DNA from: CAYUVF01 sp964448045
Lineage (GTDB): Bacteria > Bacteroidota > Rhodothermia > Rhodothermales > Salinibacteraceae
Assembly (NCBI GenBank): GCA_964448045.1
Contig: CAYUVF010000037.1
Coordinates: forward strand, 1 to 43,231
DNA: 43,231 nt
Direction: 5' to 3'
This document shows, piece by piece, positions 24,387 through 32,844 of the stretch. A program made the translations under genes and the position numbers. The number at the start of each line of letters is the position of its first letter. The first letter of the stretch is position 1. The notes under the pieces are model-generated. The model ran no database searches. It was not told the origin of the DNA and worked only from the letters and a program-made list of their open reading frames with translations.

Positions 24387-26357
24387 ATGGACTCGATGCT
24401 CGACGACGCGCGGGCGCTGATGCAGGAGCACTGGGGACACGAGCAGTTTCGCCCCGGTCAGGAGGAGGCCATCCGTGCGGCGCTGGAGGGCGAAAATGCG
24501 CTCGTGATTCTGCCCACGGGTGGAGGGAAGTCACTGTGCTATCAGTTGCCGGCGTTGATGACGGAGGGGATGACGCTCGTCATCTCACCACTGATCGCGC
24601 TGATGCAGGATCAGGTGGCCGGACTGCATGCGCGCGGCATTTCAGCGGCCTTTATCAACAGCACGCTGGCCACGTACGAGATCGATCAGCGCTGGACGAA
24701 CGCCGAACACGGGCAATACGATCTGCTGTATGTGGCTCCGGAGCGGCTCACCTCCGACCTGTTCCGCGCCCGAGCTCAGCGGTTGAACGTCGCGATGCTG
24801 GCCGTGGACGAGGCGCATTGCGTGAGCGAATGGGGCCATCACTTCCGGCCCGACTACATGGCGATTCCAGCAGCGCGCGCACTGCTGGATGAGCCGCCCA
24901 CGATGGCCGTCACGGCGACGGCCACGCCCGCGGTGCGCCGCGATGTCATCAAGCACTTGGAGCTCGATGATCCTCACGAGATCATCCGGGGGTTCGACCG
25001 GCCCACCCTCGTCTGGTCGGTGTTTCAGCCGGAGAGCAAGCGGGCACAGGCGAAAGCTGTCGTAGAGCGGCTATCCGGGAGCGGGATTCTGTATGCCGCC
25101 ACGCGCAACAACGTCGAGCAGTGGGCGCGGTGGCTCGACCGCGCGTTGGGGGAAAAGGTCGCGGCTTACCACGGCGGGATGACGAGTGAGGAGCGCACGA
25201 CCGCGCAGGAGCAGTGGATCGGAGGAGAGAAGCGCCTGATCGTGGCGACAAATGCTTTCGGGATGGGGATCGACAAGCCCGATGTCCGCTTCGTGCTCCA
25301 CGTCGATATGCCGGCCTCGGTGGAAGCCTACTATCAGGAAGCGGGCCGGGCCGGCCGTGATGGCAAAACGGCGTATGCCGTGCTCCTCCACAAGCCCGCC
25401 GACACCGAAACGCAGCATGCGCTCATCGAGGCCTCCCACCCCAGCGCGGCTGAGGTGCAGGCCGTCTACACCGCGGTGTGCAACGTCGGCCAGGTGCCCC
25501 TCGGGAGCGAGCCCGAGGGGCCGCTGGCCGTCGACCGTGAGGCCGTCATGCGCGTCACCGGCTTCACGCGGACGAAGGTGCGCACGGCGATCGAGCTGCT
25601 GAGCCGGCACGACGCCTGGAACGTACTGCCCCGGAGCCAGGATTACGCCTTCATGCGGTTCACGGCCTCGGCCTCGGACGTGCGCGACTATGCGCAGGCG
25701 ACGGAGAATATCGCGCTGGGGTCGTTCGTGCGGACACTGCTGCGATCGGTTCATGCCGATGCGTTTTCCGGATGGCATCGGATGGACCTGCGTCTCCTCC
25801 GGCGCCGGACCGAGCTGGATGCCGATCGGCTGCACCGTGGGCTGGACTTTCTGAGCGACCGGGGCCTCGTCGATTGGCGGCCGCCGGGACAGACGCTCTA
25901 CGTCGAGCTCAACGAGCCGCGGAGCCGGCGTTATCCCGTCGATAGCGAGCAGGTCAAGGCGGCCCGCAAGCGGGCGGAGGCGCGCCTCCGCCACATGGTG
26001 CAGTACGCTCATTCAGCCACATGCCGCCGCCATTTTTTGTTGACGTATTTCGGGGAACGGAGCGAGCCGGGGTGCGGGGCCTGCGACGTGTGCCTCGGGC
26101 GCCATACAGTGCAAGCGATCACGCCCCATGACGAGCCCGTGCTCCGTCACATCCTCCAGCAAGTCGGGGACGGCCGATCACGCGAGGCGTGGTTTGCCGA
26201 CGCCGGCGCGCCCTCGGTGCCAGGTCACCGCCTCGGCGGGCTCGTGGATTGGCTCGTGCGCGAAGACTACCTGACACTCATCGATCCGCTTGACGGCACT
26301 TTCGAACTCACCCCGCGCGCCGAAACGCTGCTTGACCGGATCGCTTCCGAGACGTAG
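24387..26357 (+). CDS. recQ: RecQ-family DNA helicase
   Basis: ATP-dependent 3'-5' DNA helicase of 656 residues. The helicase core carries the FRPGQEEAI motif 0, Walker A LPTGGGKS (43-50, K48), D141-E-A-H144, TATATP, and the QEAGRAGRDG motif VI. It is followed by the RecQ C-terminal zinc site (C-x16-C-x2-C-x2-C pattern in TCRRHFLLTYFGERSEPGCG and ACDVC, about 546-569) and a short C-terminal winged-helix-like tail. There is no HRDC domain, which many bacterial RecQ proteins have. The start could also be the GTG one codon earlier. It converges on the DUF4296 gene with only 6 bp between stops. Confidence 0.92.
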   Translation: MDSMLDDARALMQEHWGHEQFRPGQEEAIRAALEGENALVILPTGGGKSLCYQLPALMTEGMTLVISPLIALMQDQVAGLHARGISAAFINSTLATYEIDQRWTNAEHGQYDLLYVAPERLTSDLFRARAQRLNVAMLAVDEAHCVSEWGHHFRPDYMAIPAARALLDEPPTMAVTATATPAVRRDVIKHLELDDPHEIIRGFDRPTLVWSVFQPESKRAQAKAVVERLSGSGILYAATRNNVEQWARWLDRALGEKVAAYHGGMTSEERTTAQEQWIGGEKRLIVATNAFGMGIDKPDVRFVLHVDMPASVEAYYQEAGRAGRDGKTAYAVLLHKPADTETQHALIEASHPSAAEVQAVYTAVCNVGQVPLGSEPEGPLAVDREAVMRVTGFTRTKVRTAIELLSRHDAWNVLPRSQDYAFMRFTASASDVRDYAQATENIALGSFVRTLLRSVHADAFSGWHRMDLRLLRRRTELDADRLHRGLDFLSDRGLVDWRPPGQTLYVELNEPRSRRYPVDSEQVKAARKRAEARLRHMVQYAHSATCRRHFLLTYFGERSEPGCGACDVCLGRHTVQAITPHDEPVLRHILQQVGDGRSREAWFADAGAPSVPGHRLGGLVDWLVREDYLTLIDPLDGTFELTPRAETLLDRIASET

Positions 26358-26363
26358 TTGCGC

Positions 26364-26717
26364 CTACTGATCACCGGACGAGCGGCGCAGCTCCGATTGA
26401 TAGGCACTCAAGCTATCCAGCACGTCGCTGTAAATCGACTCGTAGGCGCCCGGTCGCTCGTCGTAATACGCCATAGCAGCTCGCAACTCGGCCTCTCGCA
26501 CGCTGTACGTCTGCAAGATCGAATCGCGCAGGTCGATGAGCGTAGAGTCATTCTGGATCTGCTCGCGCGCGGCCACGAGATGAAACTCCGTCAGCACGCG
26601 GACGAGGGTGCTGTCGGCCACGGGGGGCTCCTCGGGGGAGAAGGAGGAGCATCCCCCGAGCATCAGCACGCCGGCCAGTGCAGCCACCATCCAGTATGCG
26701 CGAAGGGCGGAGGGCAT
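26364..26717 (-). CDS. DUF4296-like lipoprotein
   Basis: Small lipoprotein of 117 residues. The start at 26717 is set by the signal peptide, whose lipobox LMLGGC puts the lipidated cysteine near residue 23. The rest is helical: STLVRVLTEFHLVAAREQIQ and the following segments match the Bacteroidota DUF4296 pattern of a short periplasmic helical domain. It starts 4 nt after the stop of the DUF4837 gene, so the two form an operon. Function unknown. Confidence 0.75.
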   Translation of the reverse strand: MPSALRAYWMVAALAGVLMLGGCSSFSPEEPPVADSTLVRVLTEFHLVAAREQIQNDSTLIDLRDSILQTYSVREAELRAAMAYYDERPGAYESIYSDVLDSLSAYQSELRRSSGDQ

Positions 26718-26721
26718 GAGC

Positions 26722-27894
26722 TTATTCGGAGCGGCTGGCCACAGGGCCCTCCGCTGATTGCTGAACGTCTTGCCGCGTGCGGAACGTGCGAGCGATGACG
26801 TCAAGCTGGCGGAGGAAGTCGCGCTTGTCATACTTGGGGGCGAAAACCATCCCGTCGATCATGTAGATGCGGTCGGAGGCCTGGTCGTAGAACGTGTAGT
26901 TGACGAACGGCCCCCCCCCTCCAAACTGCCGGATCGACCCGTCGTCCTGCCGTTCGATCATGTACCACAGCCCGCGCGATTCGTAGGCGTAGCGGTCCAA
27001 GAAATTAATGTTTTCGGAGGTGAGCGGGCGGCGGCGGTCAATCTGCACGTAACCGCCCACGTTGCCTTGCATGTAGCGCCGGGTGAGTGAATCGCGCGTG
27101 GCGTAGATCCACTCGGGGGTGATCGTACTTGGATCGGCGTTATCCTTGTAATACACGAACAGGGACCGGCGCGAGTCGATCAGAATGCGGCGGAGCCAGA
27201 CGAAGTTAGTCGTATCGATGGCGACCTGGTAGTCGTGCTGCACGTTGACCGCGAAGCCGTGGTGTGCCATCAGCGAGTCTTCGATGACGGGCTGGCGGCC
27301 CCGGTCGAACATTTCGCGCTGCTGGCGGGTCAGGATGATCTTGCGAAACGTCTCCCGGATATCGGGGCCATTCGCCTGTAGCGCCTGGATAATGCCGTCG
27401 GTCGTCGAGGCGGTGATGAAGTAGATGCGCTGGCTTTGGCGCCAGAGGTCCGGCTTGGGGACGACCGCCGTTTGGCCGCTCTCGACGGCCTGCAATGCGC
27501 TCGCCGAGAGCCGGTCCCGCAGAAAAGACGCCACGTTGGACCGGGCCGAGTCGCTCAACGGAGCGATGAAGATCACGTTTTTCCGCTTCTGCACGTTATC
27601 GAACACCAGGCGGGAGGTCAGGTCTACCTGCTTGAGGTCGAACATCCGCTCGGGGGTCGGCAGCGTGCTGATGTACGGCGCGATGTTTTCGCGGACCGCC
27701 TCCCCCAGCGGTCCCTGCCAGTGCGTGCTGTCCATCACCACGGTGACCTGTTCGTTGGGACCGGTCGCCCGCGGGCGGTACGAGTCGCCGCATCCGACCA
27801 GGCCGGCGAACAAGAGCACGGCCATCAAGAGGGTGGAAACGGGGCGGAGGGAGGCACGCACGGTTGAGCTGGGCCGCAAAGAAGTCCGCGTCAT
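26722..27894 (-). CDS. DUF4837 family lipoprotein
   Basis: Protein of 390 residues with a lipoprotein signal (LLMAVLLFAGLVGC, Cys about residue 35). It is followed by the DUF4837 hallmark GPNEQVTVVMDSTHWQGPLG. The domain spans nearly the whole chain, ending with FYDQASDRIYMIDGMVFAPKYDKRDFLRQLDVI. The family is largely restricted to Bacteroidota and has no known function. The start at 27894 is chosen because it gives a proper signal peptide; an in-frame start at 27963 would overlap trpA. It lies 65 bp after trpA on the same strand and may be read from the trp promoter. Confidence 0.85.
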   Translation of the reverse strand: MTRTSLRPSSTVRASLRPVSTLLMAVLLFAGLVGCGDSYRPRATGPNEQVTVVMDSTHWQGPLGEAVRENIAPYISTLPTPERMFDLKQVDLTSRLVFDNVQKRKNVIFIAPLSDSARSNVASFLRDRLSASALQAVESGQTAVVPKPDLWRQSQRIYFITASTTDGIIQALQANGPDIRETFRKIILTRQQREMFDRGRQPVIEDSLMAHHGFAVNVQHDYQVAIDTTNFVWLRRILIDSRRSLFVYYKDNADPSTITPEWIYATRDSLTRRYMQGNVGGYVQIDRRRPLTSENINFLDRYAYESRGLWYMIERQDDGSIRQFGGGGPFVNYTFYDQASDRIYMIDGMVFAPKYDKRDFLRQLDVIARTFRTRQDVQQSAEGPVASRSE

Positions 27895-27959
27895 AGCGCA
27901 CTGAGGTTGTGGGAGGGATCGCTGTGTCAACGAAGGATACGAAACCTTGTTGCCCCGCG

Positions 27960-28799
27960 TCATCGGGATGGGGAGGCGGCCGGGGCCGCATCGCCCGTTT
28001 TGAGCGCCCGGGCAAAGGCCTCGATCGCAGCGAGCCGCTCCGCATCGGAGAGGGAGGCGTCGTCCCAGAGCGCCTCGACCCGGTTGATCAGCGCCGAGCC
28101 GACGATGAAGCCATCCGTATGGGTGCTGAGGCGCATCGCGTCCTCGTGCGACTTGATGCCGAAGCCGACGAGCAATGGATTCTGCTGGATGAGCGTGCGG
28201 GATCGCTTCAAATAGGCCCCGACGCGAGACATCCGGTCGCTCAAGTTGGAACCGGTGAGTCCCGCGATGGAGACGGCGTAGACGAATCCGCTGGCGAGCT
28301 TGTCGATGCGGCGGACGCGGTCGTCGGGCGTGTTGGGCGCAATCAGGTAGACGAGGTCGAGTTCGGCATCGGCCGCGGCCTCAGTGATCAGCCCGCTCTC
28401 TTCGGGCGGCAGGTCGGGCAAGATGAGGCCGTCGACCCCACTGGCTTTGGCGTCACGGCAGAAGGCCTCGGGGCCGTAGCGGTAGACCGGATTGATGTAG
28501 CCCATCAGCAGGATGGGCGTGTCGCTCTCGGCGCGAAACTGCTCGGTGGTGCGGAAGGCGTCGGCCATCTCCACGCCGTGGCTGAGGGCGCGGGCGCTGG
28601 AGCGCTGGATGGGCAGGCCCTCAGCCAGCGGATCGCTGAAGGGCATGCCCAGCTCGATGAAGTCGGTGCCGCCCCGGTCGATGGCGCGAAGGATGGGCAG
28701 CGTGGCGTCCGGGGTGGGGAAGCCATTCGTCAGGAACAGGCCCATCGCGTTTTCGCCGCGGGCGCGGAGGGTTTGAAGCGTGTCGCGGAGTCGGGACAT
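27960..28799 (-). CDS. trpA: Tryptophan synthase alpha subunit
   Basis: Cleaves indole-3-glycerol phosphate to indole and glyceraldehyde-3-phosphate. It has 279 residues in a TIM barrel. The catalytic E49 lies in FIELGMPFSDPLAEG. The second catalytic acid, Asp60 in E. coli (DPLAD), is E60 here. The phosphate-binding GFGIKSHEDA and later VGSAL segments are present. The start at 28799 gives the normal N-terminus. The in-frame ATG at 28877 would add 26 residues encoded by a repeat and is rejected. No Shine-Dalgarno sequence precedes the start; a C-rich palindromic repeat does. Confidence 0.93.
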   Translation of the reverse strand: MSRLRDTLQTLRARGENAMGLFLTNGFPTPDATLPILRAIDRGGTDFIELGMPFSDPLAEGLPIQRSSARALSHGVEMADAFRTTEQFRAESDTPILLMGYINPVYRYGPEAFCRDAKASGVDGLILPDLPPEESGLITEAAADAELDLVYLIAPNTPDDRVRRIDKLASGFVYAVSIAGLTGSNLSDRMSRVGAYLKRSRTLIQQNPLLVGFGIKSHEDAMRLSTHTDGFIVGSALINRVEALWDDASLSDAERLAAIEAFARALKTGDAAPAASPSR

Positions 28800-28804
28800 G
28801 GTTT

Positions 28805-28867
28805 GAGTGTGGGCGTGTGGGAGATTGGGCGGGTGGGCGTGGAGGAGGCTCCCACACGCCCTCACGC
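28805..28867. repeat. Palindromic GGGCGTGTGGGAG element between trpB and trpA
   Basis: GGGCGTGTGGGAG (28811-28823) and its exact reverse complement (28849-28861) form a 13-bp stem with a 25-nt loop. Partial pairing continues on the outside. The loop holds further degenerate GGGCGGGTGGGCGT units. It fills the gap between the trpB stop and the trpA start. It resembles the repeats at 31675-31727 and those around the four-helix-bundle gene. Confidence 0.75.
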
Positions 28868-28883
28868 CCATGTGCAACTACAA

Positions 28884-30092
28884 CTATAGGTGCTTGGCGA
28901 TGGTGTCCATGTCTTTATCGCCACGGCCCGAGCAGTTGAGGACGAGCACCTGATCCGCGGTCATCGAGCCGGCGAGGTCGGGCAGGAGCGCGACCGCGTG
29001 GGCCGTCTCCAGCGCGGGGATGATGCCCTCGGTGCGAGAGAGGAGCTGGACGCCGTCAAGCGCCTGCTCGTCGGTGACGGACAGGTAGCGGACGCGCTCA
29101 ATGTCGCGCAGATGCGCGTGCTCGGGTCCGACGCCGGGGTAGTCGAGTCCGGCCGAGATCGAGTGGGCAAGTTGCACCTGACCGCCGCCGTCTTGCAGCA
29201 GATAACTCATCGCGCCGTGCAGGATGCCGGGGGAGCCTTTCGCGAGCGTCGCAGCGTTGCGGCCGTTGAGTCCTTCGCCTGCAGCTTCCGCGCCAATCAG
29301 GTCCACGTCGTCGTCGATGAACGGGTAGAAAATGCCCATGGCGTTGGAGCCGCCCCCAACGCAGGCGACGATGGCATCGGGCACGGCGCGCCCCGTTTCG
29401 TCGGCCAGTTGGTCGCGCGTTTCTTCGCCGATGATCCGGTGGAAGTCGCGCACCATCATGGGGTACGGATGCGGGCCCACGACCGAGCCGATGATGTAAA
29501 ACGTGTCATCCGGATTCGAGACCCAGTCGCGGATGGCTTCGTTGGTCGCATCTTTCAGCGTTTTGCTGCCGCTCGTGGCCGGCCGCACCTCGGCGCCGAG
29601 GAGACGCATTCGTTCGACGTTGAGGCGCTGGCGTTCCATGTCTTCTTCGCCCATGTAGACCACGCAGTCGACGCCGAACTTGGCGCAGACGGTGGCAGTC
29701 GCAACGCCGTGTTGGCCGGCCCCCGTTTCGGCGATGATGCGCGTCTTGCCCATCCGTCGGGCTAGCAGGATCTGGCCGATGGTGTTGTTGATTTTGTGGG
29801 CGCCGGTGTGGCAGAGGTCCTCGCGTTTGAGGTAGATCTGCGCGCCGCCACAGGCCTCGGTGAGGCGGTCGGCGAATGTCAGGGCTGTGGGACGGCCTGC
29901 GTAATCGCGCAGCAGCGCCCTGAACTCGTGGTCGAAGGCAGGGTCGTCCTGCGCAGCGGCGTAGGCGGCTTTCAGTTCGTCGAGGACGGGCACCAGAATC
30001 TCGGGGACGAAGGCGCCGCCGTACGCGCCGAAGTGGCCGGTGGCGTCGGGCGCGGCGTATTTCGTGCGGGAGGGCGTTTCGAGGTCAGGCAT
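28884..30092 (-). CDS. trpB: Tryptophan synthase beta subunit
   Basis: PLP enzyme of 402 residues that joins indole and serine to make tryptophan. The N-terminal FGAYGGAFVPEILVPVL is the usual TrpB opening. The PLP lysine is K100 in HTGAHKINNT. ETGAGQHGVATA binds the substrate carboxylate, and CVGGGSNAMGIFYPF holds the PLP phosphate. E in AAGEGLNGRNAA and the LNCSGRGDKD end complete the pattern. It lies 39 bp after trpF. Confidence 0.97.
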   Translation of the reverse strand: MPDLETPSRTKYAAPDATGHFGAYGGAFVPEILVPVLDELKAAYAAAQDDPAFDHEFRALLRDYAGRPTALTFADRLTEACGGAQIYLKREDLCHTGAHKINNTIGQILLARRMGKTRIIAETGAGQHGVATATVCAKFGVDCVVYMGEEDMERQRLNVERMRLLGAEVRPATSGSKTLKDATNEAIRDWVSNPDDTFYIIGSVVGPHPYPMMVRDFHRIIGEETRDQLADETGRAVPDAIVACVGGGSNAMGIFYPFIDDDVDLIGAEAAGEGLNGRNAATLAKGSPGILHGAMSYLLQDGGGQVQLAHSISAGLDYPGVGPEHAHLRDIERVRYLSVTDEQALDGVQLLSRTEGIIPALETAHAVALLPDLAGSMTADQVLVLNCSGRGDKDMDTIAKHL

Positions 30093-30131
30093 GGGACAGG
30101 GGAGTGGAGTGCGGTAAAAACGAAGACGACG

Positions 30132-30791
30132 TTAGGCCGATTCGGCATCTTCGAGGGCGGCGTTGGCCGCTCGGAAGGCGTCGAGGAAAGCCTCGATCTT
30201 GTCGAAGCTCTTCTGGCCGGGCGCCGATTCGAGGCTGCTCGACAGGTCGATGGCGTAGGGGCGCATCGTGTGGATGGCACGCTCGACGTTGTCGGCGTCG
30301 ATGCCGCCGGCGAGGAAAATCGGGAAGTCGCTGGCGAGGTCGCGGGCCATCCGCCAGTTGAACGACTCGCCCGTGCCGCCCCACGTGCTGGAGTTGTGCG
30401 TATCGAGCAGGAAGTAGTCGACGACCTCGGCGTAGGGCTCCATCAGGGCGCGCAGCTGATCGGACGCCGCGTCGTGGCGCACGCGGATGGCCTTGATGAC
30501 GGGCCGCTCGATCTCGGCACAGGTGGACGGCGACTCGGTGCCGTGCAATTGCACCATCTCGAAGCCCGCCGTCTCTGCCGCCTCGTTCACGAACCGCGCC
30601 GATTTGTTGACGAACACGCCCACGGGCTTCGGGCCGTGCAGCCATTCGAGCATCTCGCCGACTTTGTCGGGGGCAATGTAGCGCGGGCTCTCCTCGTGCT
30701 GGATGAAGCCGAGGTAGTCCACGCCTTCGCCCGCCAGAAAACGAGCGTCGGCCAGGTCGGTGATGCCGCACACTTTGAGTTTGGTTGTCAT
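30132..30791 (-). CDS. trpF: Phosphoribosylanthranilate isomerase
   Basis: Protein of 219 residues with a TIM-barrel fold that converts phosphoribosylanthranilate to CdRP. The catalytic cysteine is C8 in KVCGITDLADA. The acid lies in FLLDTHNSSTWGGTGESFNW, and FLAGGIDADNV with IDLSSSLES forms the phosphate site. The last strand is followed by a normal helix, so the gene appears intact. It is a separate gene here, not fused to trpC as in E. coli. Confidence 0.95.
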   Translation of the reverse strand: MTTKLKVCGITDLADARFLAGEGVDYLGFIQHEESPRYIAPDKVGEMLEWLHGPKPVGVFVNKSARFVNEAAETAGFEMVQLHGTESPSTCAEIERPVIKAIRVRHDAASDQLRALMEPYAEVVDYFLLDTHNSSTWGGTGESFNWRMARDLASDFPIFLAGGIDADNVERAIHTMRPYAIDLSSSLESAPGQKSFDKIEAFLDAFRAANAALEDAESA

Positions 30792-30839
30792 ACGTCGAAA
30801 GAGTGCAGGGTGCTGAGGGTGTGGATGAACGTCGGAGCG

Positions 30840-31649
30840 TCAGGTTTGCTGACTGAGGGCAATTTCTTTGGCCCGGTTGCGTAGATCGGACAGCGCCTCA
30901 CCCGGGTCGTCGGCCCGCATGAAGTGCTCGCCGATGAGCACGCCGTTGATGCCGTTCTGCCGGAGGCGCACCAGCGTCTCGGGGTCGCTCAGCCCGCTCT
31001 CCGAGATCCGCCCTACCGAGCGCGGCGCGTGCTCGAAGATTCGCAGCGAGTTGTCGATGTCGACTTCAAACGTGTTCAGGTCGCGATTATTCACGCCCAG
31101 AATCTTGATCTGATCGAAGTCGATGATGTCCAGATCGTCCAGCGAATACACTTCGACGAGGCACGACAGGCCGAGTTCGTCGGCGGCGCGGTGCAAGTCG
31201 TAGAGCTGCTGCCGGTCGAGCGCCGTGGCAATCAGCAGCACGGCGTCGGCGCCCATCGCGCGGGCCTCGATGAGCTGATACGGATCGATGATAAAGTCCT
31301 TCCGCAACAGCGGGATCTCGACGTGGGCGCGGATCCACGGCAGATAGTCGATCGAGCCCTGAAAGTGGAGCGGCTCGGTCAACACCGAGATGGCGGTGGC
31401 GTCGTTCGCGGCGTACTGCTGAGCGATTTGCGCCGGGGTGAAATTCTCCCGGATGACGCCCTTCGACGGCGATGCTTTCTTGATCTCGGCGATGAACGAC
31501 ATGCCTCGCTCCTGCAGCGCCTCAATGAGCGACAGCGGCTCCCGCTCCTGATACAGCGGCCGCTGCTCCAGCTCGCGGATGGGCGCCTCGCGCTTGCGCT
31601 CGGCGACGAGTTCGGCCGTGTCGTCGATGATTTCGGTTAGAATACTCAC
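30840..31649 (-). CDS. trpC: Indole-3-glycerol-phosphate synthase
   Basis: Protein of 269 residues with a TIM barrel and N-terminal helix, which closes the indole ring of CdRP. Key segments are FIAEIKKASPSKGVI (catalytic Lys), ISVLTEPLHFQGS, LLRKDFIIDPYQL, LGVNNRDLNTFEVD, SESGL and GVLIGEHFM. The start is a GTG at 31649. No Shine-Dalgarno sequence is present; the upstream mRNA is C-rich and repeat-derived. Confidence 0.95.
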   Translation of the reverse strand: MSILTEIIDDTAELVAERKREAPIRELEQRPLYQEREPLSLIEALQERGMSFIAEIKKASPSKGVIRENFTPAQIAQQYAANDATAISVLTEPLHFQGSIDYLPWIRAHVEIPLLRKDFIIDPYQLIEARAMGADAVLLIATALDRQQLYDLHRAADELGLSCLVEVYSLDDLDIIDFDQIKILGVNNRDLNTFEVDIDNSLRIFEHAPRSVGRISESGLSDPETLVRLRQNGINGVLIGEHFMRADDPGEALSDLRNRAKEIALSQQT

Positions 31650-31674
31650 GATTGGGAATCGGGGTTTGGGGGAT

Positions 31675-31727
31675 GGGCGTGTGGGGAGGGAGGCGCACAG
31701 CGCCCACGCTCCTATATGCGCACACTC
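31675..31727. repeat. Degenerate palindromic repeat between trpD and trpC
   Basis: GGGCGTGTGGGGAG at 31675-31688 faces an inverted degenerate unit at 31700-31727 (CGCCCACGCTCC followed by GCGCACACTC). The second arm overlaps the last codons of trpD. It shares the GGGCGTG core with the element between trpB and trpA. Confidence 0.6.
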
Positions 31728-32763
31728 AATTCGGGGCGTCTTGCGAGGCTTCGGCGAGGGTGTCGAGCGTCTTCAGGGCCGCGCCGCTGTCGATGCTTGC
31801 GCGGGCGGCGGCGAAGCAGGCGTCGAGATCGTCGAAGCGGCCGCTTGTGTGGAGGGCGTAGGCCGCGTTCATCAGGACGATGTCGCGCTTCGGGCCGTCC
31901 AGTTTGCCGGAGAGGATGCCGCGCATGATCTCGGCATTCTCTTCGGCGTCGCCGCCTTTCAGCGTGGAGATCGCGGATCGCTCGAAGCCGTGCTTTTCGG
32001 GAAAGACTTCGCGGCTACGCGGGACGGCCGTTTCGGCGGAGCCGTCGGCGTCGTACTCGAAGACCGTCGTGGGCGCCGAGATCGAGATTTCGTCGAGCCC
32101 GTCCTCGGCGTGGAGAGTGAGCACGTGGTCGGCGTCGAGTTGGGCGAGGATGCGCACCATCCGCTGGGCCGTCTGCGTATTGAAGGCGCCGACGAGCTGG
32201 CGCGTCACGCCTGCGGGATTGCAGAGCGGCCCGAGCACGTTGAAGAACGTCCGGATCGCGAGCGAGCGGCGGACCGGCATCACGTGTTTCATCGCCGGGT
32301 GGAAGTAGGGCGCAAAGATGAAGGAGATGCCGGCTTCTTTCAGGCAGTATTCGACGCCGTCCTTCTGCAGATCGATTTTGACGCCGAGCGCCTCCAGCAC
32401 ATCCGCCGATCCCGACTTGGACGACACCGAGCGGTTGCCGTGCTTGGCGACGGTGACGCCTGCCCCGGCGACGACCAGCGAGGCCGTCGTCGAGATGTTG
32501 AACGTGCTGGCGCCGTCGCCGCCCGTGCCGCAGAGGTCGATCGCGTGCGGATCGTCGCAGGCGACGGAGACGGCGTATTCGCGCATCACCTTCGTGAAGC
32601 CGACGAGCTCGTCGAGCGTTTCGCCGCGGGTGCGCAGCCCCATCAGCAGGGCGGCCATGTGTTCGGGTGCGGCCTCGCCGCTCATCATCTGGCGCATGGC
32701 GCCCTCGGCTTCGTCCCGCGTGAGCGGATCGCCATTGGCTATGATTTCGATGTACTCCTGCAC
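31726..32763 (-). CDS. trpD: Anthranilate phosphoribosyltransferase
   Basis: Transfers phosphoribose to anthranilate. It has 345 residues. The PRPP-binding glycine loop is DLCGTGGDGASTFNIST (76-92), followed by KHGNRSVSSKSGSADVLEALG and the anthranilate-binding HPAMKHVMPVRRSL; FNVLGPLCNPAG is typical. The start is a GTG at 32763; no better start lies upstream in frame before the repeat. Confidence 0.95.
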   Translation of the reverse strand: MQEYIEIIANGDPLTRDEAEGAMRQMMSGEAAPEHMAALLMGLRTRGETLDELVGFTKVMREYAVSVACDDPHAIDLCGTGGDGASTFNISTTASLVVAGAGVTVAKHGNRSVSSKSGSADVLEALGVKIDLQKDGVEYCLKEAGISFIFAPYFHPAMKHVMPVRRSLAIRTFFNVLGPLCNPAGVTRQLVGAFNTQTAQRMVRILAQLDADHVLTLHAEDGLDEISISAPTTVFEYDADGSAETAVPRSREVFPEKHGFERSAISTLKGGDAEENAEIMRGILSGKLDGPKRDIVLMNAAYALHTSGRFDDLDACFAAARASIDSGAALKTLDTLAEASQDAPN

Positions 32764-32769
32764 GGATTT

Positions 32770-32844
32770 CGAATGTCGATTTTGGATTGACGAATGTCGA
32801 ATGGGTTAGGCGACAGGGGGGGATGAATTCGAAGTTCGAAATTC
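32770..32844. repeat. CGAATGTCGA direct repeats and A/T-rich palindrome at the trpG end
   Basis: CGAATGTCGA occurs at 32770-32779 and 32791-32800. A related imperfect palindrome (GAATTCGAAGTTCGAAATTC, 32825-32844) lies inside the trpG 3' end and encodes its unusual tail. This is a second type of degenerate short repeat in the same operon, less GC-rich than the surroundings. Confidence 0.55.

Noticed and set aside
28800..28877. N-terminal extension of trpA by 26 residues
   Set aside because: The residues are encoded by the palindromic repeat and have no similarity to TrpA; the normal start at 28799 is present.
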